Shown: one piece after another, positions 45,167-54,427 of the stretch
How the letters are laid out: every line of letters starts with the position of its first letter
Numbering within the stretch: the stretch's first letter is position 1
Assembly (NCBI GenBank): GCA_021740915.1
Contig: JAIOYW010000005.1
Coordinates: forward strand, 1-64,000
Direction: 5' to 3'
Length of the DNA stretch: 64,000 nt
DNA from: Ignavibacteriales bacterium
GTDB taxonomy: Bacteria > Bacteroidota > Ignavibacteria > Ignavibacteriales > Melioribacteraceae
Position numbers and translations under genes: made by a program
The notes under the pieces: generated by a model
What the model was told of the DNA's origin: nothing
The model's database searches: none
Seen by the model: the letters and a program-made list of their open reading frames with translations, nothing else

Positions 45167-46564
45167 CTATAATTCCTTTATCTCATTGTTCAGTTTAGAA
45201 ACGGCATCTTTGGCATCTCCGAAATACATAAACGCATTGGGATAGAAGAATAGTTCATTATCAATACCGGCATAACCTGCATTCATAGAACGTTTATTGA
45301 TAATTACGGTTTTTGCATAATCAACGTTGAGAATAGGCATTCCAAATATCGGACTCGACTGATCATGTCTCGCTGCAGGATTCACAACGTCATTAGCGCC
45401 GATTATAAGTGCGACATCAGTATTCGGGAAATCATCATTAATGTCTTCCATTGCGTAGAGTTTATCGTAAGAGATATTAGCTTCAGCAAGGAGAACGTTC
45501 ATATGTCCCGGCATACGTCCTGCAACCGGATGAATAGCAAATCTGACCTTAATTCCCTTTTTCTCAAGCAGATTAGTCAGGTCACGAATAGCGTGCTGAG
45601 CCTGGGCAACAGCCATACCATATCCGGGAACAATAACAACACTGCTTGCTGCATCAAAAATCATAGCCGCTTCCTGAGCGTCAACAGATTTCACATCACC
45701 CTGCGGTTTATCTGAAGCGCCTCCGGCTGTAGTTGAAGCTGAACCGGCTGATTCCCATCCGCCTAAAAGCACATTCATAAGTGAACGGTTCATTCCGCGG
45801 CACATTATGAGTGTAAGAATAATTCCTGATGCCCCGACAAGAGCTCCTGCAATTATCAGCTCGTTATTCCCCAGAACAAATCCGGTTGCCGATGCGGCAA
45901 GACCTGAATATGAGTTGAGCAATGATATTGCAACAGGCATGTCTGCACCGCCGATTGGAAGAACAAGCAGAACACCGAGGAGCAGAGATGCTGAAAGGAG
46001 AGTGAGCATAAGCCATTCTGTACCCGGGAACATTACCTCGTAAATTGTTCCGGCAAGAACGATTAGCACAAGAAATGCATTCAGGGGATGCTGACCGGGG
46101 TATTTAACAACCTTTCCGGTCACGAAGCCCTGCAATTTTCCGAATGCAATAAATGAACCTGTGAAAGTAACCGCTCCAATAAGAATACTTAAGGCGATTG
46201 TGACTGAGTCCTGATGAGTAAATCCTCTGGTCGGGTCCATTAACTTGTAGTATTCTGACATCGCAACCAATGTTGAAGCGCCGCCGCCGAATCCGTTCAG
46301 GATTCCGACCATCTGAGGCATTCCGGTCATCTGCACTTTGATTGCCATTGTAGCGCCTATTGCCCCTCCGACAACCAGTCCTATGATGATCCATTCATAA
46401 GTTACAATGTGCTGATCAAAAAGAGTTACAACAATTGCGAGAAGCATACCAAGAGCAGAGTAAGTATTCCCCTGCCGGGCTGTTTTCGGCGAACCGAGTT
46501 TTTTTATCCCGAATATAAAAAGTATCGAGGATAACAGATAAGATAATTCTATTATTACGTGCAT
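45167..46564 (-). CDS. pntB: NAD(P) transhydrogenase subunit beta
   Basis: 465 residues: about nine membrane segments with GFGGGASTLVAMSEYY and LPIGGADMPVAISLLNSYSGLAASATGFVL (split), then the NADP-binding dIII domain with VPGYGMAVAQAQHA, VRFAIHPVAGRMPGHMN, GANDVVNPAAR and the lid region YAGIDNELF. With the two alpha subunits it forms the proton-translocating transhydrogenase, which makes NADPH from NADH using the proton gradient. Eight bases after the PntAB gene; last of the operon. Confidence 0.96.
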   Translation of the reverse strand: MHVIIELSYLLSSILFIFGIKKLGSPKTARQGNTYSALGMLLAIVVTLFDQHIVTYEWIIIGLVVGGAIGATMAIKVQMTGMPQMVGILNGFGGGASTLVAMSEYYKLMDPTRGFTHQDSVTIALSILIGAVTFTGSFIAFGKLQGFVTGKVVKYPGQHPLNAFLVLIVLAGTIYEVMFPGTEWLMLTLLSASLLLGVLLVLPIGGADMPVAISLLNSYSGLAASATGFVLGNNELIIAGALVGASGIILTLIMCRGMNRSLMNVLLGGWESAGSASTTAGGASDKPQGDVKSVDAQEAAMIFDAASSVVIVPGYGMAVAQAQHAIRDLTNLLEKKGIKVRFAIHPVAGRMPGHMNVLLAEANISYDKLYAMEDINDDFPNTDVALIIGANDVVNPAARHDQSSPIFGMPILNVDYAKTVIINKRSMNAGYAGIDNELFFYPNAFMYFGDAKDAVSKLNNEIKEL

Positions 46565-46572
46565 TCTATCCT

Positions 46573-46851
46573 CTATTTCTTTTTAAACATTTTTAACATT
46601 CTGTCGGTAACAAGAAATCCGCCGACAACATTTATCGTTGCAAAAATAATTGCAACGAGACCTAAGATAGTACTTAGAGTAAACTGCTCAGCTCCGGCGC
46701 TAAGCAATGCGCCTACGATTGTAATACCGGATATAGCATTTGAGCCAGACATCAGCGGTGTGTGCAGTGTCGGAGGCACTTTTGTGATAAGCTCGAAGCC
46801 CACAAAAATTGCCAGAACAAAAACGTATATCTGCATTAAAATATCTACCAT
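46573..46851 (-). CDS. pntAB: NAD(P) transhydrogenase subunit alpha, membrane part
   Basis: 92 residues with three membrane segments: FVLAIFVGFELITKVPPTLHTPLMSGSNAISG (in positions about 12-43) is the signature of the dII part. Separation of the alpha chain into a soluble PntAA and this small PntAB gives the three-subunit form seen in Rhodospirillum and many Bacteroidota. It lies 22 bases after pntAA and 8 before pntB. Confidence 0.94.
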   Translation of the reverse strand: MVDILMQIYVFVLAIFVGFELITKVPPTLHTPLMSGSNAISGITIVGALLSAGAEQFTLSTILGLVAIIFATINVVGGFLVTDRMLKMFKKK

Positions 46852-46873
46852 TTCAAATCCTTATTCTGAATTA

Positions 46874-48025
46874 TTAAATATTAATCTGAGATTTTGTCCT
46901 TTCGTGAACAATCTCTCCATTATAACAGATCAGCGACCCTTTAACAATCTCATCTTCCAATTTTAACTGAAGATTAGCTTCTTTATCTGAAATATGTTCA
47001 ATCAGGTTCATAATATTTTTTGAATATACTTCGCTTGCGTTCACTGCAATTTTAGAAGCAAGGTTATCCTCGCCGAATATCTTAACACCATATTTCTCAA
47101 CAACTTTTCCACGTTCACTAAGTTCACAGTTCCCGCCAAATTCAACTGCTATATCTACGATTACCGAACCCGGTTTCATGTTTTTTACCATCTCCTCTGT
47201 AACAAGCACAGGCGATTTTCTTCCTGGAACGAGAGCCGTCGTAATCACGAGATCAGCTTCTGTCACATGTTTGAATATAAGCTCTTTCTGCTTTTTCAGA
47301 AATTCCTCAGATGCTTCTTTAGCGTAGCCTCCTGCATCCTGCATGGACTCATCGGTTTCAACCATAATAAATCTTCCGCCAAGACTTTCGACTTCCTCTT
47401 TAACCTGCGGTCTGATATCCGAAACTTCAACTATTGCGCCAAGGCGCTTTGCAGTACCTATAGCCTGCAATCCGGCAACTCCTGCACCCATTATCACAAC
47501 TTTAGCCGGAGATATTGTCCCTGCTGCAGTCATCATAAGAGGGAAAATCTTGCCTAATGCATTTGCACCGATAATAACACTTTTATAACCGGCAAGATTT
47601 GCCTGTGAGGAGAGTGCATCCATTTTCTGTGCAAGAGTCGTTCTGGGAATTGCATCCATGGATATAACATTTACACCTGCCTTTGCACATTGTATAGCAA
47701 GTTCTGTATAGTGCAGAGAATACATAAATGTGATAAGAAGGTTACCTTTTTTTATGAGATCGATCTCATGTTTATTTAAATCTGAATTAAACTCAGGTTT
47801 CTGAACTTTAACAATAACATCAGCAGTACTGAAAACTTCTTCTGCATTTTCGGCAATTTTTGCACCGGCTTTTTCATACATTTCGTCGGTAAAGGAAGCT
47901 TCATATCCGGCTCCTTTCTGTACAAGAAAAGAAAATCCTTTCTTCGACATACGGACGACAGTATCGGGTACAACAGCAACCCTTTTTTCACCCCCGGTTA
48001 TCTCTTTTGGAACACCAATAATCAC
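46874..48025 (-). CDS. pntAA: NAD(P) transhydrogenase subunit alpha, NAD-binding part
   Basis: 383 residues from GTG 48025, eight bases after GGAG and giving the usual start MIIGVPKEITGGEKRVAVVP; a TTG at 48049 would add eight residues. The two Rossmann-like halves are visible: RVAVVPDTV, KVQKPEF, and the NAD motif VIMGAGVAGLQAIGTAKRLGA with VSDIRPQVKEEV; RDQ-loop equivalent and DIAVEFGGNCELS near the end. It is first of the pnt operon, divergent from nfnA across 350 bases. Confidence 0.95.
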   Translation of the reverse strand: MIIGVPKEITGGEKRVAVVPDTVVRMSKKGFSFLVQKGAGYEASFTDEMYEKAGAKIAENAEEVFSTADVIVKVQKPEFNSDLNKHEIDLIKKGNLLITFMYSLHYTELAIQCAKAGVNVISMDAIPRTTLAQKMDALSSQANLAGYKSVIIGANALGKIFPLMMTAAGTISPAKVVIMGAGVAGLQAIGTAKRLGAIVEVSDIRPQVKEEVESLGGRFIMVETDESMQDAGGYAKEASEEFLKKQKELIFKHVTEADLVITTALVPGRKSPVLVTEEMVKNMKPGSVIVDIAVEFGGNCELSERGKVVEKYGVKIFGEDNLASKIAVNASEVYSKNIMNLIEHISDKEANLQLKLEDEIVKGSLICYNGEIVHERTKSQINI

Positions 48026-48375
48026 TTTGTTTTCTCCGTTTGGGAACAAATTATTTTAAGTAACCTTAAAAGTTAAACAGATTGAAGTAAAAAGTAAAGT
48101 TAAAAATAGTCTTCAGGATTTTACTTTCAATTTATTATTTTTAATATTTAAGAATCACAAGAAAAAAACAGGCAGTCAATGCCGGTTCAGAGGCTTTATT
48201 ATAGGATGCAGGAACAGCATAACCGGTTCATAATTTGATTCGGTATTCATATTTGTAATATGAGTTGTAAGGAGTGATAATCAGTATTTTTAGATCTGAG
48301 TTTTTCGCCATTCAAATAATTTCCATAATTTTATAACAAAAGTTATCCCAAATATCTTATTTAGCAGAGTTATCC
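48026..48375. other. 350-base divergent gap between pntAA and nfnA
   Basis: No gene supported; a 14-codon frame near 48180 is too short to defend. The heptamer GTTATCC occurs twice 31 bases apart just before nfnA (48341 and 48367 region), resembling half-conserved DnaA boxes or a regulator site. No clear promoter of either type was found for nfnA. Confidence 0.5.
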
Positions 48376-49230
48376 ATGAACAAAATTATTGACAAGAAGC
48401 AGCTTTCAAAAGATGTTTTCCAGATGAAAATTGAGGCTCCGCTTATTGCTTCAGAAAGACAAGCCGGACAATTTATCATACTGCAGATTGATGAAGATCT
48501 CGGGGAGAGAATTCCTCTGACAATTGCAGATGCCGATGAAGCAGCCGGAACAATTACTATTATTTATCAGGTTGTTGGTAAAACCACCCATGAATTATCA
48601 CAGTTGGAACCTGGGAAATATCTTCCGGTTTTTGCTGGTCCGCTCGGCAAACCTACTCATATCGAAAATTTCGGCAGAGTTGTCTGTGTTGGCGGTGGAA
48701 TTGGTACAGCTCCATTGCACCCGATCACCCAGGCGTTAAAAAATGCGGGCAACCATATTACAACGATACTCGGAGCAAGAACATCTGAACTTCTTATTCT
48801 GACAGAAGAGATGGCGAAACTTTCCGACAGTATGATTATATGCACAGATAACGGATCAGCCGGAAGAAAAGCCCTCGTTACCGAACCGCTTAAGGAGATT
48901 TGTTCCCAGGATCCAAAACCCGATCTCGTTATCGCAATTGGACCGCCTGTAATGATGAAATTCTGTTCACTTACCACAAAACCATTTGGCGTAAAAACTC
49001 TTGTTTCTCTTAACACAATCATGGTGGATGGCACCGGCATGTGCGGCGGGTGCAGGGTAAACGTAGGAAACGAAGTAAAATTTGTCTGCGTTGACGGACC
49101 TGAATTTGACGGGCATCTTGTTGATTTCGATAACATGATGATGCGTCTTAATTCCTACAAAGAGTTTGAATTACACAACCATAATTGCCATCTCGAAAAC
49201 CAAATGAGCAGCCTGGAGAAAAAATTATGA
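48376..49230 (+). CDS. nfnA: NADH-dependent ferredoxin:NADP oxidoreductase, subunit alpha
   Basis: 284 residues of the PyrK/SudB/NfnA type: FAD-binding N-terminal barrel (RIPLTIADADE, TIIYQVVGKTT), NAD-binding CVGGGIGTAPLHPI, and the [2Fe-2S] site MVDGTGMCGGCRV with C223, C226 and C238. D218 stands where I recall an Asp ligand of the cluster in the structurally known Thermotoga NfnA. It pairs with the adjacent large subunit; the complex bifurcates electrons between NAD, NADP and ferredoxin. The closest alternative is a sulfide dehydrogenase (SudB) role. Confidence 0.88.
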   Translation: MNKIIDKKQLSKDVFQMKIEAPLIASERQAGQFIILQIDEDLGERIPLTIADADEAAGTITIIYQVVGKTTHELSQLEPGKYLPVFAGPLGKPTHIENFGRVVCVGGGIGTAPLHPITQALKNAGNHITTILGARTSELLILTEEMAKLSDSMIICTDNGSAGRKALVTEPLKEICSQDPKPDLVIAIGPPVMMKFCSLTTKPFGVKTLVSLNTIMVDGTGMCGGCRVNVGNEVKFVCVDGPEFDGHLVDFDNMMMRLNSYKEFELHNHNCHLENQMSSLEKKL

Positions 49231-50738
49231 CATATATTGAATCTTCCACACTAACAGCGATTGCGAAAGATTATCTCGAAGAGTTAAAAAAAAGAAATGA
49301 CCCCTTAAAAGCCAGGGACAGACTGAAGATACCACTCCAGGAGATGCCTTCACAGGATCCGCATATTCGCGCCAAAAATCTTGAGGAGGTTGCGACAGGA
49401 TATACGGAAGAGCAGGCAATTCTGGAGGCTATGCGCTGCCTTCAGTGTCCTAAAGAAATGTGTGTCCACGATTGCCCGGTAATGGTAAATATCCCGGTGT
49501 TCCTCAAATATATTGCTGATGGTGATTTTCAGTCAGCAGTTGATGAAATAAAAAAAACGAGCCTGCTCCCCGCAATCTGCGGCAGAGTTTGCCCGCAGGA
49601 AGTACAGTGTCAGTTGAATTGCACTGTGGGTAAATCCCTTAAAGATGTTGATCAGGCTGTTTCAATCGGAAGGCTGGAGAGATTTGTTGCCGACTGGGAA
49701 AGAAAACAGGGGACTGTAAAACTCCCTGAAATTAAACCCGAAACCGGAAAAAAGGTTGCAATAGTGGGCAGTGGTCCGGCAGGACTTGTTGTTGCAGCCG
49801 ATGTCAGGCGAGAAGGACATGAAGTAACACTATTTGAGGCATTCCATAAACTCGGCGGAGTTATGCGTTACGGAATTCCGGAATTCAGACTTCCAAACGA
49901 TATAGTTGATGAGGAAATAGAAACACTCAAAAAAATTGGCGTGAAATTTCAGACCAATTTTGTTGTCGGACGCACCCGCAAATTACACGATCTGATTACA
50001 AAAGACGGATATGATGCAGTATTTGTCGGAACCGGAGCCGGCTTGCCTCTTTTTATGGGAATCGAAGGAGAGAATCTGGTTGGAGTATTTTCAGCGAATG
50101 AGTACCTGACAAGAGCAAATCTTATGCGCGCCTTTGAAAAAGATAAAGCAGCTACTCCGATATATTCTTCGAAACGTGTTGCAGTTCTTGGCGGCGGAAA
50201 TGTTGCGATGGATGCAGCGAGAATGTCTCTGCGATTAGGCGCTGAAAAAGTGTATGTTGTTTACCGTAGAACAGAAGTTGAAATGCCGGCGCGTAAAGAG
50301 GAAGTACAGCATGCAAAAGAGGAAGGCATTGAATTTCTTTTCCTTCAGAATGCAAAAAGGATTCTCGGGGATGAAAAAAGCCGCGTTAAGGCAATGGAAT
50401 GTCTTAGATATGAATTAGGTGAACCCGATTCTTCCGGAAGACGGAGACCGGTTGTAATTCCCGATAGTGAGTTTCTGCTCGATGTTGATACCGTTATCGT
50501 AGCAATTGGAAATGGAAGCAATCCGCTTGTCAGCCAGACCACACCTGACCTAAAAGTTAACAGATGGGGAAATATCATCGTTGACGATAATCAAAAAACT
50601 TCAATGGAAAGGGTTTTTGCCGGTGGAGATATTGTGCTTGGCGCTGCCACGGTAATTCTTGCAATGGGAGAAGGCAGACGGGCGGCAAAAGCTATAAATG
50701 ATCTGCTTGCTGAAGATCTAAAAAAGAATCAATCGTAA
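49227..50738 (+). CDS. nfnB: NADH-dependent ferredoxin:NADP oxidoreductase, subunit beta (GltD-like)
   Basis: 503 residues from ATG 49227, which overlaps the nfnA stop (ATGA); longer in-frame starts would overlap nfnA. N-terminal cluster domain: MRCLQCPKEMCVHDCPV and AICGRVCPQEVQCQLNC carry eight cysteines for two [4Fe-4S] clusters. Then two dinucleotide folds: IVGSGPAGLVVAADVRREGH for FAD and AVLGGGNVAMDAARMSLRLGA for NADP, and GGDIVLGAATVILAMGEGR at the end. As a GltD homologue without a GltB gene and coupled to nfnA, Nfn is the best assignment. A strong terminator follows. Confidence 0.88.
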   Translation: MTYIESSTLTAIAKDYLEELKKRNDPLKARDRLKIPLQEMPSQDPHIRAKNLEEVATGYTEEQAILEAMRCLQCPKEMCVHDCPVMVNIPVFLKYIADGDFQSAVDEIKKTSLLPAICGRVCPQEVQCQLNCTVGKSLKDVDQAVSIGRLERFVADWERKQGTVKLPEIKPETGKKVAIVGSGPAGLVVAADVRREGHEVTLFEAFHKLGGVMRYGIPEFRLPNDIVDEEIETLKKIGVKFQTNFVVGRTRKLHDLITKDGYDAVFVGTGAGLPLFMGIEGENLVGVFSANEYLTRANLMRAFEKDKAATPIYSSKRVAVLGGGNVAMDAARMSLRLGAEKVYVVYRRTEVEMPARKEEVQHAKEEGIEFLFLQNAKRILGDEKSRVKAMECLRYELGEPDSSGRRRPVVIPDSEFLLDVDTVIVAIGNGSNPLVSQTTPDLKVNRWGNIIVDDNQKTSMERVFAGGDIVLGAATVILAMGEGRRAAKAINDLLAEDLKKNQS

Positions 50739-50758
50739 CCGTTGTATTAATTAAATTT

Positions 50759-50808
50759 AAACGGTAAGGAACCGGATACAGATATTTTTCGGGCCTTACC
50801 GTTTTTTT
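50759..50808 (+). terminator. Rho-independent terminator of nfnAB
   Basis: AAACGGTAAGG (50759-50769) pairs with CCTTACCGTTT (50794-50804), followed by TTTT; the 24-base loop may fold further. Confidence 0.87.
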
Positions 50809-50832
50809 GTTAATAATTTCAGCCAAATCATT

Positions 50833-50862
50833 TTTGAGAGCGACTCAATATTTATTATCTTG
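50833..50862 (+). promoter_or_regulatory. Candidate promoter of sbtAB
   Basis: TTTG, 19 bases, TATCTTG (one T short of TAnnTTTG). Its ATTTATTATCTT core is the same as in the promoter at 45036. It lies about 30 bases before the sbtA start. Confidence 0.4.
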
Positions 50863-50890
50863 CTCCTTTCAAAAAACCCTGTTGGAAATA

Positions 50891-51856
50891 ATGGATTTCA
50901 GTCTTATTTCGAATAATCTTTTAAGCGCACCGATATTGTTCTTTTTCCTTGGCGTTTTATCTGTTGCTGTTAAATCGAATCTGAATTTCCCTCAGCCATT
51001 TCCAAAAATACTTTCACTTTATTTGCTTTTTGCAATCGGCTTTAAAGGAGGTATTAAACTATCAGCGGGCAGCCTTGATTTTCAAATAACAATGACACTT
51101 CTGGCCGCCGTTATACTTTCGTTTTTAATCCCTGTTTTTGCTTTCTTTATCCTGAGGATGAAACTTGATGTTTATAACGCATCTGCAATTGCTGCTACTT
51201 ACGGCTCAATCAGTGCGGTAACTTTTCTGACAGCTACTTCGTTCCTTTCTCACATAAATATCAGTTTCGGCGGTTATCTCGTTGCTGCAATGGCTCTGAT
51301 GGAATCCCCAGCTATAATTTCCGGCATTATGCTGCTGCGGTTCAATACAAAAATGTCAAATCTCTCTTTCTCCTGGAGCGAAGTTTTGAAGGATGCATTT
51401 CTGAACGGTTCAGTTTTTCTTCTGCTCGGAAGTCTGCTTATTGGATGGGTTGTTGGGAAGGAAAGAGCTCTGCCGCTTGAAATGTTTTATGATGGTTTAT
51501 TCAATGGAATTCTGACAATATTTCTTCTTGATATGGGCATAGTCGCAGCTCAGAGGATATCGGATATCAGGAATTCCGGATTCTTCCTTTTATTATTTGG
51601 AACGCTTTTACCTCTCGTCAACTTTTTTATCGGTCTGGGACTCTCATTATTGCTGAACTTATCTCAGGGTGATGCTTTTATGTTCTGTGTTCTCGCAGCA
51701 AGCGCCTCTTATATAGCTGTTCCTGCTGCTATGAGGATTTCAATTCCTGAGGCAAACCCCAGCCTGTACGTTTCAATGTCGCTGGCAATTACATTCCCTT
51801 TCAATATTATTGTCGGACTACCACTTTATTATTATATAATCGGACTGGTCTATTGA
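50891..51856 (+). CDS. sbtA: SbtA-type sodium-dependent bicarbonate transporter
   Basis: 321 residues starting MDFSLISNNLLSAPILFFFLGVL at ATG 50891 (GGAA six bases before); upstream in-frame codons overlap the promoter. About ten membrane segments with the inverted-repeat features of SbtA: LLFAIGFKGGIKLS in the first half, ATYGSISAVTFLTA, and FCVLAASASYIAVPAAMRISIPEANPSLY (about 268-296) in the second. The known cyanobacterial homologue takes up bicarbonate with Na+. One base separates it from the PII-like gene, whose protein regulates SbtA in cyanobacteria. Confidence 0.9.
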   Translation: MDFSLISNNLLSAPILFFFLGVLSVAVKSNLNFPQPFPKILSLYLLFAIGFKGGIKLSAGSLDFQITMTLLAAVILSFLIPVFAFFILRMKLDVYNASAIAATYGSISAVTFLTATSFLSHINISFGGYLVAAMALMESPAIISGIMLLRFNTKMSNLSFSWSEVLKDAFLNGSVFLLLGSLLIGWVVGKERALPLEMFYDGLFNGILTIFLLDMGIVAAQRISDIRNSGFFLLLFGTLLPLVNFFIGLGLSLLLNLSQGDAFMFCVLAASASYIAVPAAMRISIPEANPSLYVSMSLAITFPFNIIVGLPLYYYIIGLVY

Positions 51857-51857
51857 T

Positions 51858-52151
51858 ATGAAAAATGTAAAAAGAATAGAAATAATTATTGATTCTTTAG
51901 AAACAAATCATCTGATAAAAAGTCTTGAGAAATCCGGATACTGCAACTACACGATTATTGATGATGTCAAGGGCAGAGGACAGCGTGGTATCCGCAGAAA
52001 TGATAGTCTTGCCGATGATTCGAAAAATAATTACGTGCTGATAGCATGTGAGCCCGAGTCGGCTGAAGATATTATAAATATAGTAAGACCGCTGCTTAAA
52101 AGGGTTGGGGGGCTATGCCTTGTTTCCGATGCAGCTTATATTATTCATTAA
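51858..52151 (+). CDS. sbtB: PII-like signalling protein (SbtB type)
   Basis: 97 residues of PII fold: KRIEIIIDSLETNHLIKSLEKSG, T-loop region DDVKGRGQRGIRRNDSL, VLIACEPESAEDIINIVRPLL (positions about 54-74) and a final strand GGLCLVSDAAYIIH. Cyanobacterial SbtB binds cAMP, AMP or ATP and gates SbtA; the C-terminal CGPxGC redox loop of some SbtB proteins is missing here, as the chain ends at YIIH. The tight coupling to sbtA supports this role. Confidence 0.87.
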   Translation: MKNVKRIEIIIDSLETNHLIKSLEKSGYCNYTIIDDVKGRGQRGIRRNDSLADDSKNNYVLIACEPESAEDIINIVRPLLKRVGGLCLVSDAAYIIH

Positions 52152-52171
52152 AAAAATCCGCTTTTTTTGCA

Positions 52172-52202
52172 TTGGCTAAATGAAAAATCCCTGATATATT
52201 TG
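52172..52202 (+). promoter_or_regulatory. Candidate promoter of the TonB receptor gene, implying a leaderless mRNA
   Basis: TTGG (52172-52175; one mismatch to TTTG), exactly 19 bases, TATATTTG (52195-52202). The start codon is at 52208, six bases past the -7 box, so transcription would begin at or next to the A of ATG. No SD is present. Confidence 0.45.
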
Positions 52203-52207
52203 CCCTC

Positions 52208-54427
52208 ATGATTAAAAAAATTCTGTTCGTATTATTGATCGCCGCTTCGGTTCAAAATGCCCAGATCACAGGGACACTCCGTGGACAGGTTACGGATTCT
52301 CTCTCAGGCGAGGCACTATCCTATGCAAATGTTTTTATAAAAGAATTTGAGGTGGGAGCCGCTACCGATGTGAGAGGATTTTTCCAGATAACTAATCTTC
52401 CGGTTTCACAAATATTTACAGTTAAAGTGACTTATGTTGGATATGAAACGAAAGAATTCGGAGCTTTTATAAGAGCAGGTAAAATTGCATCTTTAAGTAT
52501 TAAACTAAATCCTCTTGCATATAACCTGCAGACAATTGAGAAAGTGGAAAATCGGGTACCTGAGACAAGAAATTATAATATTTCTTTCGAATCACTCTCC
52601 CCTTCAAGATTGGAAAGAGTACCTCAGAATGTGGAAGCAGATATTTTCAGGTCCCTTAAAACTTTGGGAGGGGTTTCTTCCACAAGCGATGTTTCTGCAA
52701 GATTTAATGTGCGCGGAGGCAGTTCCAATCAAAACCTTGTGCTTTTAGATGGAGCGACGATCTATCAGCCATTTCATGCTATGGGATTATTTTCCGCAGT
52801 CGATCCTGAAATAATAAATTCGGTTGAATTCTATAAGGGCGGATTTCCGGCTGAGTACGGGGGCAGGCTCTCATCAGTGGTTAATATCACAACAAAGGAC
52901 GGCAACCTGAACAAATTTTCCGGAAAAGCTGCTGCAGGACTTCTGACAGGGAAAGCTCTGGTTGAAGGACCTATCCCCTATGGTTCATTCATTATTAGTG
53001 GAAGAAAAAATCTTGATAACCGGATTCTGCGGTCTTTCCTTAATTCAGACGAGATACCGGTGAATTTCCACGATATATCATTTAAAGCTAATTACCGCAA
53101 TCCTGATCTGCTTATGGGGAGGCAGTTTAGCGCACATGGATTTTTCAGTTCGGACAAGATCAATTACAACGATGTTTACAGAGAAGATATCAGTTGGAAA
53201 AACAGCGCTCTCGGTATCAGTTGGTATCAACTGCTCGAAGAGTCTCCCCTCTTTTACAGATTTGCAATCAATTCAGTGAACTATGAGGGAGAAGTTAACC
53301 CGAACCTTTCCGGGAAACGTTACAAAAGAAACTTTCTGCGTGAACTCTCTCTTGATACAGAATTCAGTTACATCTTCCCTTATCAGGATGAGGTAGGAGC
53401 GGGAATACAGATCAAAGAGATTGAAAATTCATTGCAGATCGAAAACCGAAAAGGGCTCGTTACAAGTTCCACACAGCACGGAGCAAGCATTGTGTTTTTT
53501 GTTAAATACGCCCTCAACAGGATAAAAGATTTTGGATTGGAAGCCGGCACCCGTTTTAACGTGACAAGACTTGCAGTTGGGACAGCCGGTGAATACTATT
53601 TTGAGCCGCGGGTCCTTACTTTTTATAATATCGGTAATTTTGCAAGAATTAAAGGTTCGTGGGGTTTACATTTTCAGGAAATGACAACTCTTTCAGACGA
53701 AAATGAAGTTATCAGCGTTTTTGAACCCTGGGTTGTAGTTCCCGAATACCTTTACCCGGCTTATGCAATTCATTATATTGCAGGCATCGATTTGTTTTTA
53801 ACACCGGGGCTATCGATCGGGGCTGAGGCTTACTATAAACCAATGCTATATTGGCCCTCAGTTAATGAAAAAAAATATTTTGAACAGGACCCCGATCTGA
53901 TAAATGGGCAGGGAAATTCGCGAGGATTTGAATTATCTGTAAATTATCTGGAACGTACTTTTTCTCTGAGTGCCAACTACTCGCTTTCCTGGACAATAAA
54001 AAGTATTGATAATTTAAGGTATTATCCCCGCTATGACTCACGGCATAACCTTAATTTGATGACAAGTGTGAAATTACCATTTGATATTAAATTCGATGCC
54101 CTCTGGACTTTTAATTCAGGACTGCCTTATACTCAGCTTGTTGGTTATTATAATAAGCTGATTATCGACGATCTCCGGGAACGTATATTTTCGTTTATTC
54201 CTTATACAATTCTCTCGGAAAGAAATGCCACAAGGCTCCCGGCTTATCACAGGCTCGATATAAGTTTCTCCCGCAGATTCGATCTCAGTTATTTGAACCT
54301 AACAATGGATATGAGCATAATTAATTTGTATGACCGGGCAAATATATTTTATTTTGAGAGGGATTCAGGGAAAAAAATCAATATGCTCCCCTTCCTGCCA
54401 ACTTTATCCATGAAGGTGGAAATATGA
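52208..54427 (+). CDS. TonB-dependent receptor with carboxypeptidase-regulatory-like N-terminal domain
   Basis: 739 residues. Signal peptide 1-18; residues about 20-105 form a CarboxypepD_reg-like domain (GTLRGQVTDSLSGEALSYANVFIKE region); the plug domain (about 125-235) has FNVRGGSSNQNLVLLDGATIY and GGFPAEYGGRLSSVVNITTKDG; the barrel follows to the C-terminus, ending KVEI. Transport of large ligands into the periplasm using TonB-ExbBD energy is the family role. The following lipoprotein gene overlaps by four bases, as SusCD-like and DUF4249 pairs often do. The ligand is unknown. Confidence 0.9.
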   Translation: MIKKILFVLLIAASVQNAQITGTLRGQVTDSLSGEALSYANVFIKEFEVGAATDVRGFFQITNLPVSQIFTVKVTYVGYETKEFGAFIRAGKIASLSIKLNPLAYNLQTIEKVENRVPETRNYNISFESLSPSRLERVPQNVEADIFRSLKTLGGVSSTSDVSARFNVRGGSSNQNLVLLDGATIYQPFHAMGLFSAVDPEIINSVEFYKGGFPAEYGGRLSSVVNITTKDGNLNKFSGKAAAGLLTGKALVEGPIPYGSFIISGRKNLDNRILRSFLNSDEIPVNFHDISFKANYRNPDLLMGRQFSAHGFFSSDKINYNDVYREDISWKNSALGISWYQLLEESPLFYRFAINSVNYEGEVNPNLSGKRYKRNFLRELSLDTEFSYIFPYQDEVGAGIQIKEIENSLQIENRKGLVTSSTQHGASIVFFVKYALNRIKDFGLEAGTRFNVTRLAVGTAGEYYFEPRVLTFYNIGNFARIKGSWGLHFQEMTTLSDENEVISVFEPWVVVPEYLYPAYAIHYIAGIDLFLTPGLSIGAEAYYKPMLYWPSVNEKKYFEQDPDLINGQGNSRGFELSVNYLERTFSLSANYSLSWTIKSIDNLRYYPRYDSRHNLNLMTSVKLPFDIKFDALWTFNSGLPYTQLVGYYNKLIIDDLRERIFSFIPYTILSERNATRLPAYHRLDISFSRRFDLSYLNLTMDMSIINLYDRANIFYFERDSGKKINMLPFLPTLSMKVEI

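Noticed and set aside
48341-48375. Two GTTATCC heptamers upstream of nfnA resembling DnaA boxes
   Set aside because: Neither matches TTATCCACA fully, there are only two, and no dnaA, dnaN or AT-rich unwinding array is nearby, so an origin is not supported.
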